54,467 bases of DNA from Clostridiales bacterium (GTDB taxonomy: Bacteria; Bacillota; Clostridia; Oscillospirales; Oscillospiraceae), in contig JAAYBD010000025.1 of the NCBI GenBank assembly GCA_012719035.1, positions 1-54,467 on the forward strand, read 5' to 3'. The position numbers were made by a program, and so were the translations under genes. The notes beneath the pieces were generated by a model. That model was not told the DNA's origin and ran no database searches. It saw only the letters and a program-made list of their open reading frames with translations. Below, piece by piece: positions 17,391-26,599 of this stretch; the first letter of the stretch is position 1; each line of letters opens with the position of its first letter.

Positions 17391-18644
17391 TTATCTGTTG
17401 TCTACAATGAATTCAAACCACTTTTTTAGACCAGTGTCTGTAAGATGTACACCGTCGCTCATGATACATGAGTTGTCCCATATGCTGTTGGTATCTAAGA
17501 GCACAACATTATTAATTCCTTTGTCGCCGAAGGTTTTTACGGCTGCCTCAACACAGGAATTGACACGTGCGGAGCTGACCGTTCCTGTTTTGCATGTCGG
17601 CACCGTCTGCATGTGAATAGTTGCGTCGGGGTATGCTTCTAACAAAAGACCAATAATTTTTTCATAGGCGTCTTGAGTGACTTGTCCGCTTCCGTTAGAC
17701 CCCATCAAAAAATAAACTGACGTATATTTTCCGCTGCTCTTAGATATCGCCTGAGAAAAAGAAAGATTGTAAAACTCAGGACTGCAGACACAGCCATAGC
17801 CGTTGTATTTGGCAGGCTTCAGCCCCCAGCTGCTGTCGCAAAAGTGCGGAAGTCCGGAGTTTGCCGCCGCCATATATGACGCTTCCCCTATAAGCCCTTT
17901 AGGCTTGAGATATTTTGTAATAAGATGATAAGTTATGGAATCTCCTATAAACAAAGTTCCGGAGTCAAATGTCCCATCCCATTTATGTTTATTTTTATCG
18001 GGGGGTATGCGAAGACTGCTGTCTGCCAATCCGCTTATAACGGCAGCAGCCTCTGCTCTTGTTAAGCTGATGTCCGCCCTGAATGATTTATCTGCATATC
18101 CGGTAATCAACCCTTTGCCATACGCTTGAATAACAGCATATATGTAATTGGGGTCCATACCGCCGAGATCAGACAGGTATGAATTAGGATTTTCAAGCTC
18201 TATCTGCGGCTCACCCATTACTTTATATATCGCGTTACTAAGAAGCATCGCCATTTCGCCTCGTGTGATAAGCTGCTCCAATGACGCGTTGTCGCATTTA
18301 ATGCCGGTACCTGACAGAACGCCGGCTTCGTCTAAAAGTTTCCAATAGCCTTCCGACCAATGAACAGCGCAGTCTGTATCAGGCACATCGGAGCCGCCTA
18401 TTGAGCAAGCAAGCATCCTTATAAATTCGCCTCTTGTTATTGATGCGCTTGGCTGAAAGCTGCCGTCGGGAAGTCCATCCACTATACCGAGGTCCACGCA
18501 GATATCTACATATTTTTTATACCAAGCATCATCGGGTACATCACTAAATGTTAACGAAGCTGCAAAAGCCGGCAGAGAAAGGCAAGCTGCGCAAATCGGT
18601 ATAAGCAGGATTGCTAAAAACATCGTTTTCAACGAACGATCCAT
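17391..18644 (-). CDS. Secreted SLH-domain protein with C-terminal SGNH/GDSL hydrolase domain
   Basis: A 417-residue protein with a signal peptide ending near AFAAS (residue 29). Three SLH repeats cover about residues 31-210 (FSDVPDDAWYKKYVDICVDLGIVDGLPDGSFQPSASITRGEF, then two more). A hydrolase domain follows: block I LFIGDSIT with Ser236, MGSNG at the position of the usual GxND block, and the C-terminal SDGVHLTDTG supplying Asp and His. SGNH enzymes remove acyl groups, for example from cell-wall polysaccharide or peptidoglycan; the real substrate is unknown. ATG 18644 has AGGAG seven bases upstream. The gene is the last of four consecutive SLH genes on this strand, with about 120 bases to the next. 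Confidence 0.87.
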   Translation of the reverse strand: MDRSLKTMFLAILLIPICAACLSLPAFAASLTFSDVPDDAWYKKYVDICVDLGIVDGLPDGSFQPSASITRGEFIRMLACSIGGSDVPDTDCAVHWSEGYWKLLDEAGVLSGTGIKCDNASLEQLITRGEMAMLLSNAIYKVMGEPQIELENPNSYLSDLGGMDPNYIYAVIQAYGKGLITGYADKSFRADISLTRAEAAAVISGLADSSLRIPPDKNKHKWDGTFDSGTLFIGDSITYHLITKYLKPKGLIGEASYMAAANSGLPHFCDSSWGLKPAKYNGYGCVCSPEFYNLSFSQAISKSSGKYTSVYFLMGSNGSGQVTQDAYEKIIGLLLEAYPDATIHMQTVPTCKTGTVSSARVNSCVEAAVKTFGDKGINNVVLLDTNSIWDNSCIMSDGVHLTDTGLKKWFEFIVDNR

Positions 18645-18766
18645 AAGTATTCTCCTATCACAGTACAAGTAAGTTCTTGCCAAGCAACCCGAGTTTTTAA
18701 ACGGGCATGAAAACAATTCATACTATTTCCATATTTTTTGAATTCATTGACTTTGGATTTATGTAT

Positions 18767-20113
18767 TTACTTTTTTATACGTATATCGGGCAATGCAGCT
18801 CTTGTGATAATCGCGGCAGCTTCGGCTCTTGTTATTCTTCCGCTTGGATTGAATGCGCCGGAGCTATCTACCCCCTGAAGCACCCCGGCTCTGTAGAGGG
18901 CGTAAACTTCAGCCCCATACAAGTCGGACTCAGCCATATCGGGTATGAATTCCACTGTATTTATGGGAACTAAGTTACTAAGCCCGACCGAATTTGCAAC
19001 GGCATATGCCAGCTCCGCACGGTTGATGCTTAATGTCATATCACCAAACATATCAGGCATTACTATTCCGTGCTCAACGGCATAATCACAATAAACTTGA
19101 TACCAGGGCTCTCCCTGTATAAATGTGTAATCAGGATTGAATACACTGCTATGAACCATGCAGGAGAGCTTGATTGCCTCGCTGATTTTCAGGTTTCCAC
19201 CGGGGTTGAATTTGCGGTTTCCTTCACCATTGATCAGTCCGAGGCTGACAGCCTTATCAACATAATCCCGATACCACGAATCTGCCGGCACGTCAAAGAA
19301 CAAAGCGCCGGGGTCAGCTGATGCAATGCTTTCTTTTGTATAATCATAGAAAAGCCTGTTAGTCTTTCCTATGAGCTTTTCCGCATATCCTACATTTTCC
19401 GTAAATACCACAAGAAGATAAGGCGTGTCGGCGTATATGATGCCCGCAGTATGCGCAATGCCGTTCAGCCAGCCATATTTTTGTGCGATCTCACATTCGG
19501 AATTTGGTATGTAGTATTCAAAAAACTGATTGGGCTGTGCATTTTTAAGATAAGCAATTGCTTCTGAGAAGAAATCGGGACGTTCATAAAGGTATTTTAG
19601 CGTGTTTAATATAAATTTGGTGTTATATTTGCTTGTTGCGAAAAAATCATTTCCGAGTTCCTCATCTGTCATTCCACCGTATTTGGCCATCAATGTTTTG
19701 TATTGCTTTACAGTGCCAAGAGCATTTCTCATGGCTTGAGACGTAGTATTATCGGAGTATTGAAGGCTCAAGTAATGACAATGGCTCAGTTTGTGCCCTG
19801 CAAATTTCCTGTCCGGACTGATATTTCCCGCTGCTTCCTGTTCGTAGTAATACATATTTAGCGGTAGCTTATAAATACTTGCGGGTGTGAATAATTTAGT
19901 CTCATTAAAAGTGTAAGTCTCTCCCGTTACTGTGTTATAATAGGCAACTGAAAAATTATTTTGATTGAGTTTGTTTTCCGCCATAAAACTTTGAACCATA
20001 TCGGGAAGCGCTGTATTGCTCCCCTCTGCGAAACAGTTAAACTTGAATATATTAGAGCTTATGACTAAAACAAAAACAATAACCTTAGCTGTAAGTCCAT
20101 ACCTTTTTACCAT
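18767..20113 (-). CDS. Secreted serine hydrolase (class A beta-lactamase/PBP-like fold) with C-terminal SLH domains
   Basis: A 448-residue protein. An N-terminal signal segment (AKVIVFVLVISSNIF) precedes a serine-hydrolase domain with SxxK (Ser79-Ile-Tyr-Lys82), an SDN motif (Ser120-Asp-Asn) and QKYGW in the place of the KTG box. The conserved TPASIYKLPL and YSDNTTSQAM contexts are those of class A beta-lactamase-related enzymes. Three SLH repeats (FFDVPADSWYRDYVDKAVSLGLINGEGN, a weaker second, MAESDLYGAEVYALYRAGVLQGVD) occupy about residues 285-440. It is probably a wall-anchored peptidase or esterase acting on peptidoglycan-like substrates; true beta-lactamase activity is not implied. GGAGG lies seven bases before ATG 20113. 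Confidence 0.82.
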   Translation of the reverse strand: MVKRYGLTAKVIVFVLVISSNIFKFNCFAEGSNTALPDMVQSFMAENKLNQNNFSVAYYNTVTGETYTFNETKLFTPASIYKLPLNMYYYEQEAAGNISPDRKFAGHKLSHCHYLSLQYSDNTTSQAMRNALGTVKQYKTLMAKYGGMTDEELGNDFFATSKYNTKFILNTLKYLYERPDFFSEAIAYLKNAQPNQFFEYYIPNSECEIAQKYGWLNGIAHTAGIIYADTPYLLVVFTENVGYAEKLIGKTNRLFYDYTKESIASADPGALFFDVPADSWYRDYVDKAVSLGLINGEGNRKFNPGGNLKISEAIKLSCMVHSSVFNPDYTFIQGEPWYQVYCDYAVEHGIVMPDMFGDMTLSINRAELAYAVANSVGLSNLVPINTVEFIPDMAESDLYGAEVYALYRAGVLQGVDSSGAFNPSGRITRAEAAAIITRAALPDIRIKK

Positions 20114-20202
20114 AAAGGTTCCTCCGGTTTCGGTTCTTTTATACTTCGGATAACGCACGGTGCTGCTGCCTTGAAGCATTTTCGCCGAGATTTAATTACA
20201 TA

Positions 20203-20240
20203 AAAAAATCTGCCCGTTATATTTATTGGGCAGATTTTTT
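20203..20240 (-). terminator. Bidirectional intrinsic terminator
   Basis: AAAAAATCTGCCC (20203-20215) pairs perfectly over 13 bases with GGGCAGATTTTTT (20228-20240). It lies 15 bases after the stop of the WG/SLH gene on the minus strand, so that transcript ends here and the serine-hydrolase gene needs its own promoter. T-tracts exist in both directions. Confidence 0.9.
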
Positions 20241-20255
20241 GCAATTACTTTATAA

Positions 20256-22202
20256 TCATGCCTCAGATATTACTTTGAATATACGACTCATAGTCACAAA
20301 GGCCTGCTGTCTGGTATAGGTATCGCGGGGGGAGAACTTGTTGTCGCCTGTGCCGTTCATAATGCCCAATGAGCATACATAGTTGACTCCGGCTGTTGCG
20401 TAGCTGCTGATATTCGTGCTGTCGTCAAACGCGGCAGCGTCCGTCCCGCCCTCCTGATCAAAGAAGCTGGCAAGACGCATCAGCAGCGTCGCCGCATCCT
20501 GACGGATAATGGATGCGTATGGATTGTAGCGGTTGTTGCCTGTGCCGTTCACAAGCCCCAAGGCGTAGGCGGCGATGATGTCGCTGCTGCTCGTATCGAT
20601 AAATGGATTTTCACCAATATAAGTATAGAGGGATTTTCCGGTTTCGGATAAAACGACTTCCTTAATGTCCTTGCCGGTAATTACCTCGACCGCCGCAACA
20701 GCCAAAGAAGCAAAGTCCGCCCGTGTAATGTCGCTGTAGTATTGATTCTGCAAATTGGTGGGTACAAGATTATTGGTGATTGCCGAGGTCACCTCAGGCA
20801 ACGCCCACACTGCCACGTCCTTTTCGGTCGGCATATCCGGAGTAAAGCTGATGCAGCCAAAGCCGTATTTGCCATTTACCTTGATAATGGTGTAAGTACC
20901 CGGCGAATGTACGGTCTTGGTGCCATTGGAGTCAATGACGATATAGCTGCTGGCATCTATATCCTTGCTGCCCTCGATCAGATTGCCCTTGGTGTCAATC
21001 AGACTTGCTGAACCGTTTTTGAGCACAACGGCAAAGCCGCCGTTAAATCCGGTCGCATCATCATATTGCGCATTAATGACAACCTTCCCTGTGGTATCCA
21101 TATAGCCGTACTTGCCGTTTTTACAAAATGCTGCCAAACCCTCATTGAATTTATCCAGATGCTCGTATTCAAAGGGAATGACCGTTCCGCCCGCCTTATT
21201 GATGCCGCCGTATAAGCCCTGTTGATTCTTGACAGAGGCAATGCCGACCCCCGGTGCAAACAGCTCGCCGTTAAAGATGCCTGCCCAATAGTTTGAATAT
21301 TGCGGCTTTATAACCCAATTGCCGCTTTGGTCGACAATGCCAAAATAGGTGGAAGCGTCGTCCCATGTCCAGATGAAAATGCCGGCCATTCCTTGATTGA
21401 AGGGCAGTCCTGCGGCACATTGTGTATCCGGGTCGGGAATTTTCACAACAATATTGTCATCACTGGTAGAAGACTTAAGATTTACGTAAGTAGTACCATC
21501 CACTGTAGAATATGGAACGTATCCATTTTCGCCTACAAAACTATAGGGTTCATATTGCGCGAATGTAGAACCATTGCCGCTTTCTTTTGCAAACTTATTG
21601 TAATATTCAGCCGCGGCTTTGCCGCGTGCGTTAAAAATAACGTTAATTTCGGGAAACGCAACGGGGTTCACGCAAGGAAGGATGATATATCCATTGACGA
21701 AACATGCGCGAATATTTTTGAAATAATCAGGTTTTTCACTTTCTTCATATTCATAAAAGTCTATCCCGGAACACGCCTGCGTTGTTTCAGTCGAATTGAA
21801 ATCAAAATTCCAATTTTCATCATATCCCGGCATTACAAAGGGCGTGTACTTGCCTGTATGATCGACAAAGCCATAGCAGTAGTTGTAGTAGATGCTGTTG
21901 TCTTCGGGGGAAACAGCCTCCTCTTTGGTAACCACGACCGCACGTCCCTCGCTGAAGGTGTATGCATAATAGTACTGGAAGTCAATCACAGTTTTTCCGG
22001 TCGTGTCGATATAGCCCCAGAGACCGTTACTTTTCACCGGAGCCAAGCCCTCGCTGAAGTACCCCGCGTCCTCATACTGCGGCGTGACAACCTGTTTATA
22101 GGTCATACTTGATGCCGAAGCCTTGATGCCAAATCCGCCAAAAAGGGTGAGCAAAAGGGTAAGAGCCAATGCTGTGCTGATGCTGCGTTTGAATTTTTTC
22201 AT
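20256..22202 (-). CDS. Secreted WG-repeat protein with C-terminal SLH domains
   Basis: A 648-residue protein with a signal peptide (MKKFKRSISTALALTLLLTL, cleavage near ASAS). WG repeats of the KQxxLWGYIDxTGKxVIxxQY type are visible in at least five copies between residues 35 and 420 (KSNGLWGYIDTTGKTVIDFQY, DQSGNWVIKPQYSNYW, GLYGGINKAGGTVIPFEYEH, GKYGYMDTTGKVVINAQYDD, ASLIDTKGNLI). Three SLH repeats (residues about 480-648) end with DNKFSPRDTYTRQQAFVTMSRIFKVIS. WG repeats are thought to mediate protein or ligand contacts; no catalytic motif is seen. AGAGGA precedes ATG 22202. A degraded copy of its start lies at 24300-24385. Confidence 0.87.
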   Translation of the reverse strand: MKKFKRSISTALALTLLLTLFGGFGIKASASSMTYKQVVTPQYEDAGYFSEGLAPVKSNGLWGYIDTTGKTVIDFQYYYAYTFSEGRAVVVTKEEAVSPEDNSIYYNYCYGFVDHTGKYTPFVMPGYDENWNFDFNSTETTQACSGIDFYEYEESEKPDYFKNIRACFVNGYIILPCVNPVAFPEINVIFNARGKAAAEYYNKFAKESGNGSTFAQYEPYSFVGENGYVPYSTVDGTTYVNLKSSTSDDNIVVKIPDPDTQCAAGLPFNQGMAGIFIWTWDDASTYFGIVDQSGNWVIKPQYSNYWAGIFNGELFAPGVGIASVKNQQGLYGGINKAGGTVIPFEYEHLDKFNEGLAAFCKNGKYGYMDTTGKVVINAQYDDATGFNGGFAVVLKNGSASLIDTKGNLIEGSKDIDASSYIVIDSNGTKTVHSPGTYTIIKVNGKYGFGCISFTPDMPTEKDVAVWALPEVTSAITNNLVPTNLQNQYYSDITRADFASLAVAAVEVITGKDIKEVVLSETGKSLYTYIGENPFIDTSSSDIIAAYALGLVNGTGNNRYNPYASIIRQDAATLLMRLASFFDQEGGTDAAAFDDSTNISSYATAGVNYVCSLGIMNGTGDNKFSPRDTYTRQQAFVTMSRIFKVISEA

Positions 22203-22379
22203 TGCGTAATCCTCTCTTTTTGTAATACTTGTTTTATGTTAGGGGTATTGCGTGCTCAATGAATATTTTAAGGTGCCAGTTTATGATATAAACGCTCACT
22301 TAAACTTGCCCCAAATGGCTCACTTTCAGATTGGCATTTACATTTAAATCAAAAAGACTCTGTCCGGTGCTCTCTCTAA

Positions 22380-24275
22380 TTAATTCTTTTGGAGAATATC
22401 CCAGACCCGAATTAAGGTCACAATGGCCTGCTCGCGCGTGTATGTACCCATCGGCTGGAAACTGTTTCCGCTAACGCCTTTCATAACGCCCGCTTTCGTG
22501 ACATGCACAACCGCTTCACTTGCCCAATCTGCAATCTGTGTGCTGTCCGTATACTGCAAGTCGGCTGCCGCCGCCTTTTCGCCGCACAAAGAAAGCAAGC
22601 GGCTCAAAATAACAGCAGCCTCCTGCCGCGTGAGCAGACCGTCGGGATTGAAACGCTTGTCTCCGACTCCGTTGACAAGCCCGATTGTTGCCGCTTTCAG
22701 AACGTCTAAGTCCGATGTGTCGGCAAAAGAGGAGGATGGGGTTATTGTCACTTTCAGTTTTTCATAGATCGGTATGGCGAGCTTGCAGAATTCCCCCCGG
22801 GTAATGCTGCCGGAATAGTCCGTTTGCAATTTTGCAGGGACAAGCCCAAGCTTTTCAGCCCGGCTTACGTCTGATTTTGCCCATGTGGAAGGCTTGTCCT
22901 CCAATATTAGCCTATGCATCTCCGCCTTGTTCCATGACGATGTCACCCAGCAGACAGCGCCGTCGACATACCGCGGCATTTCATTGCCGTTAAGCCGTAT
23001 GCCGCCAAGCGATTCGGGGCCTTTCAGGACAGAGCCGTCCGCCCCCAGAACCATATAACAGCTGTCAACGAACTGATACCTGTTAAAGCTGTGTTTTTCC
23101 CAAAGAACAACTAACCTGTCATCATCTGTCGCAACAACTTGCGGCGCGACGGCGCGGTAGTCTTCTGTATAATCCGTCAGCCATTGGACGCCGTAGTCGG
23201 CAACGGGTGTCAGCGGCTTGCCGGAGTTGTCATTAAGATCGGTGCTCATTTCACCGCTGCGGTCTCCCTTGGTTACGAAAATGTCCGCGCTCAGCCTTGA
23301 AGCGGTCGGATCAAATATCTGGATAAACACATTTTGCGTTTCGTTTTCCGCCGCCGCGCCCAGCGTTTTGGCGGAAGCCCCAACAAGGGCCAAGCCTCGG
23401 CTTGTTTCGGCAAGCCCTCCAAGCTGCGCGAAGGTTTTGTTGACAATATACATGTTGTAATTGGCATTTCCGCGAAGATAAAAATGGAAGGGAACCAACT
23501 CGTGGTTTAAGGTTGAGACGGAAAAGCCGCGGGGATAGGCATCGCCATGGTCGGCAAAGATAAACTCACCTGTCTTTTTGTAATAAATCACTCGCTGATC
23601 AAACGAATGTGAAGAATAGGGTACGGGGCTGGTATAAGACAGGGAGGGAAGCATATCCGAAATTCGCACTGCAGCAACGTTGTTTGACTGATGTCCGCTG
23701 TACATTTCCCGCGCATAATTGCACATAAGTATTCCATCTGCAATAACGACGTCGCAGTTCCCCGCATCGAAAGGATACTTCGTTAACCACTTATCGCCCG
23801 TATACCAACCTCCGACCTTTCCGACAAATCCGGTGGTTTTGACAAGCTTGCCATCTTCGGTGTATTTTGATATGAAAACGGTTTCAACCGTGGCGTCATC
23901 GGTTTCGTTATTGCGCCCCCAGACGATATAGATGTTTCCATCGGAATCGGCAGTGACTGCACCGAGCATCGGATAGGCTTTGGGAATTGAAACTGTACCG
24001 GAGCCCGTTACCACGCAGACCATGTTTTGACTTTCATAAGCGAAGGCAAAGCCTCCGTTCTTATCTATAAATTGGGATACCGGGGAGACTTCTGCCCAGT
24101 TTAACCCTGAATTTTTTTCAGTATTTCCCTTCACAGGGTGTTCAAGCTGCAAAGTACTTGACACAACTCCTCGCTTTGAATAAGCATAATCCCCAGCAGC
24201 GTGGACTCCTTCAGAAAAAGTGCTCATTGCAAGAAAAAGTACCAAAAAAATCGAGATCCATTGCTTTTTAAACAC
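22380..24275 (-). CDS. Secreted SLH-domain protein with a large N-terminal domain of unknown type
   Basis: A 631-residue protein with a signal peptide (MFKKQWISIFLVLFLAMSTFSEGVHA). Residues 30-450 are rich in short beta-strand patterns such as AVTADSDGNIYIVWGRNN, QVVATDDDRLVVLWEKHS and AVCWVTSSWN, suggestive of a beta-propeller-like fold, but no named family was recognised. Three SLH repeats (about 460-630) end the protein (ADTSDLDVLKAATIGLVNGVGDKRFNPDGLLTRQEAAVILSRLL). The start is GTG at 24275, with GAGGTG seven bases upstream. It is the first of four SLH genes on this strand; gaps of 120-180 bases suggest separate or loosely linked transcripts. Confidence 0.85.
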   Translation of the reverse strand: MFKKQWISIFLVLFLAMSTFSEGVHAAGDYAYSKRGVVSSTLQLEHPVKGNTEKNSGLNWAEVSPVSQFIDKNGGFAFAYESQNMVCVVTGSGTVSIPKAYPMLGAVTADSDGNIYIVWGRNNETDDATVETVFISKYTEDGKLVKTTGFVGKVGGWYTGDKWLTKYPFDAGNCDVVIADGILMCNYAREMYSGHQSNNVAAVRISDMLPSLSYTSPVPYSSHSFDQRVIYYKKTGEFIFADHGDAYPRGFSVSTLNHELVPFHFYLRGNANYNMYIVNKTFAQLGGLAETSRGLALVGASAKTLGAAAENETQNVFIQIFDPTASRLSADIFVTKGDRSGEMSTDLNDNSGKPLTPVADYGVQWLTDYTEDYRAVAPQVVATDDDRLVVLWEKHSFNRYQFVDSCYMVLGADGSVLKGPESLGGIRLNGNEMPRYVDGAVCWVTSSWNKAEMHRLILEDKPSTWAKSDVSRAEKLGLVPAKLQTDYSGSITRGEFCKLAIPIYEKLKVTITPSSSFADTSDLDVLKAATIGLVNGVGDKRFNPDGLLTRQEAAVILSRLLSLCGEKAAAADLQYTDSTQIADWASEAVVHVTKAGVMKGVSGNSFQPMGTYTREQAIVTLIRVWDILQKN

Positions 24276-24299
24276 GTATACTCACCTCATATGTCATTT

Positions 24300-24385
24300 T
24301 TAAGACCGAAGCCTTGCCGCTAAATCCGCCAAAAAAGCAAATAAAAGGGCAAAGCTGTGCTGGGACTGTGTTTCAGCTGTTTCAT
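24300..24385 (-). pseudogene. Relic of the N-terminus of a WG/SLH protein paralogue
   Basis: On the minus strand an ATG at 24385 opens MKQLKHSPSTALPFYLLFWRI and a stop. Allowing a frame change it continues GFSGKAS. This aligns with MKKFKRSISTALALTLLLTLFGGFGIKAS of the gene at 20256-22202, and the bases before the ATG (TTGCGCAATG) resemble TTACGCAATG there. Only the signal-peptide region survives, directly upstream of the intact SLH gene at 22380-24275. Confidence 0.6.
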
Positions 24386-25101
24386 TGCGCAATCTTCTCC
24401 AAAGGATATTTGTCTGTATGGATATTAATGCAAATTTTACCACATGCTATTTTCCATTAAAACTCTCTTATGCACCTGCGCGCTACATTTATAGTAAAAA
24501 GTGACTGCGCGAAAAAGCTCCGCTATGATACTTGGGTCAATTTTGTACTAAACATCATACTGACGCAAAAATCGAGAGCTTACCTGAATGCAGTTCGCAC
24601 CGCAACTACATTCGGTGCATCGAAACCGCTGTCAGCTCATATTCGACCGATTCGCTTGATAAAATTTTGAAATACCTGCTGCATATGCTTAAAGTTAATC
24701 TCCGGTTCCTCCCATAGTGAGAGCCGGAGAAAGATCGAAGCAAAATTTCGTTAAAAATGATAAAAGCCTATCTCGCTCTACAGTTTGAGTAAGATAGGTT
24801 TCTGTAAATATATGAAACTACAGGCTATAGAATAGTACATGCATCCAGGCAAGCATAAAAATCCAGAGTAAGAGGGGGGCAGAAAAAACAGATCCAATTT
24901 CACCTTTTTCAAAATTGTTTTATATGCCGTATTATAGAACCTCTCTTTATTCGTTTTCCCAGCTTCTGGAGTCTTTCCCGAGAACACTATTTGCAATAGC
25001 AATATTTTTTTATTATTATATTTAAACACGAATGTGATTTTAATAGGCTATTTATCAGCTTATTAATGACTCTTCTCCTCATACTATTGCGGATCATATA
25101 G
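24386..25101. other. Non-coding stretch, no gene recognised
   Basis: No frame here has a convincing start, ribosome site or family signature. Two hairpins are visible: TCTCCGG/CCGGAGA near 24701-24731, and CCTATCT/AGATAGG near 24768-24798, the latter followed by a short T-rich run and possibly a transcript end on the plus strand. The sequence is AT-rich. Confidence 0.5.
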
Positions 25102-25134
25102 CACTCGTTTTTAACCTTTATATTAATAGCTGAT

Positions 25135-25416
25135 TTGAGCTTTCGAGTAATAGATTCCTCTATTTCTATTCCGATTACAGGCCTTGTTTGGATAGAAAAA
25201 GGCGTATTTAGCTTAGCGTTTAATTCCTTTACATTTCTGTTTTTCTTGGTGTCTGCATTGGGAATTAAAGCCGATAATTTAGAACACAGCGTAATGGCAG
25301 GGCTTCCGCTTGTCTGGATTATTTTGACCGCTGTTGGCGTAACACTTATTATCTATGGATGTATTGCAATTGGAAAAATTATAGTTAAAATTTGTGCCCC
25401 AAAGGAGCAGGTATAA
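25135..25416 (+). CDS. Hypothetical small membrane protein, start uncertain
   Basis: A frame of 93 codons from TTG, open back to about 25102 without ATG or ribosome site. Two clear membrane segments are visible (FSLAFNSFTFLFFLVSALGI and LVWIILTAVGVTLIIYGCIAIG), then a short basic tail (KIIVKICAPKEQV). No family was recognised. It may be the 3' remainder of a longer gene rather than an intact gene, given the decay around it. Confidence 0.35.
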   Translation: MSFRVIDSSISIPITGLVWIEKGVFSLAFNSFTFLFFLVSALGIKADNLEHSVMAGLPLVWIILTAVGVTLIIYGCIAIGKIIVKICAPKEQV

Positions 25417-25822
25417 GCGAATAAGCGCTTGTAAAAAAGGAGCGAATAAAACATTAAGACCATAAAAGAGAGACGATGGAAGATTTGTTATTTTCGCTGG
25501 CGATAATCAGCAAAATGAAATTGGAAAATCGTCAAATAACTTTACAAATCGCCTTTTCCTATTCTGACTTAGAATCTTAGGTTGTCCTGACGTGAAATCA
25601 TATGACCGCTCCTTCGTTTTCTTGATACTTTTGCTTATGAGGGCAATCATCTCTTCAAACAATTTTATCCGCAACGGCAGTGTTTGCGTTAATATGTCCA
25701 ACTGCTCTTTTTACTACTTATTTGAAACTCGTACCGTTGTCACCTCCTTGACGTTTATGAAAATCAATGTATACCTATAACCAGACCCCATCAGCACCCG
25801 CAATTATCTCCCAACAAAGCAT

Positions 25823-25854
25823 AAGCCCGCTCTGCCGATTGGCAGAGCGGGCTT
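25823..25854. repeat. Perfect 14-bp hairpin with GATT loop
   Basis: AAGCCCGCTCTGCC-GATT-GGCAGAGCGGGCTT. No T-tract follows in either direction, so termination is doubtful. The same layout, GCC-GATT-GGC at the tip of a GC-rich stem, recurs at 54203-54228. Around it, 25417-26214 holds only a weak 34-codon frame at 25476-25580 and no recognisable gene. Confidence 0.6.
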
Positions 25855-26214
25855 AAAATTCACGCGCTGCTTATGTAATTATGGAATGAGGTGTGAGCGC
25901 TTGGTGCGTTCATGTCTTGTTTACCTTACACAGCAGGGGCAGAACGGGGTCAAAAGGAACATGGAATAATTCAGTATCTCACTGTTTTATGCCGTAAAAG
26001 CCTCTTGACGCCGTTTCGCCGCTGCGACATTCCTCACAGAAGCAGGAAGAAGCTGCTTGCTAAGCAAAAAAGATGTTTTCGTATTTCTGAAAATACTATG
26101 GCGCATATCAAAAAACTGCAGCACCCATCACAGGGATAATTCCCATTCTAACTGCACTTTACGCTTACCACGCTCAGGATGACAGCTTTCGGCAGGATAA
26201 AGAGCTTGCAGTAG

Positions 26215-26394
26215 AAATACGCAAAGCTGCCGGCTGAGAAAAAGGCGACCTATTCCAATTATCGACAGACCCGCGACGAGATTCGGGAGCCGCTTACCAT
26301 CCAGTCCAACGTGGACAGAATCCTCGGCATGGATACCCTGCGAGTCCATGAAAGAAAAAGAGCAGGAGCGGCGCTGACCGCTTCTGTTCCATAA
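26215..26394 (+). pseudogene. Relic resembling a relaxase/mobilisation protein C-terminus
   Basis: The open frame reads KLPAEKKATYSNYRQTRDEIREPLTIQSNVDRILGMDTLRVHERKRAG and ends in a stop, with no start codon. The pattern YxxYxxxRDEIRELxTxxxNVDRILG resembles the C-terminal helices of mobilisation relaxases of clostridial conjugative elements. A different frame just upstream (about 26130-26240, DDSFRQDKELAVEIRKAAG) may be the same gene before a frameshift. Family assignment is from memory of the pattern and is tentative. Confidence 0.4.
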
Positions 26395-26554
26395 GCATGC
26401 AAACATTTATGTGCGTGAAAAGGGATTTGGGGCACTGTCCACAACAAGCATTTTAGGTGTGTGTTATAACGCCAGCACTGCTTGCCGAACGACCAATCGT
26501 CCTATCTTGACGACACTGACAACAGATGAAAATGACGAATAACTATTGGATCGT

Positions 26555-26584
26555 AAAAGCCCGGGCGAATTAATCCGTCCGGGC
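26555..26584 (-). terminator. Intrinsic terminator after the second sigma/anti-sigma operon
   Basis: On the minus strand GCCCGG (26584-26579) pairs with CCGGGC (26564-26559) around a 14-base loop, followed by TTTT. It starts about 15 bases after the anti-sigma gene's stop. Confidence 0.75.
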
Positions 26585-26599
26585 TTCTTGTAGCCAATT

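Noticed and set aside
24470-24717. Two overlapping frames of about 60-66 codons
   Set aside because: No ribosome site, mixed overlapping frames and no family-like pattern; they look like chance frames in non-coding DNA.
25476-25580. A 34-codon frame starting MEDLLFSLAIISKMKLENRQ
   Set aside because: Only a weak purine-rich stretch precedes it, there is no family match, and the surroundings are decayed. It could be a leader peptide, but there is no evidence.
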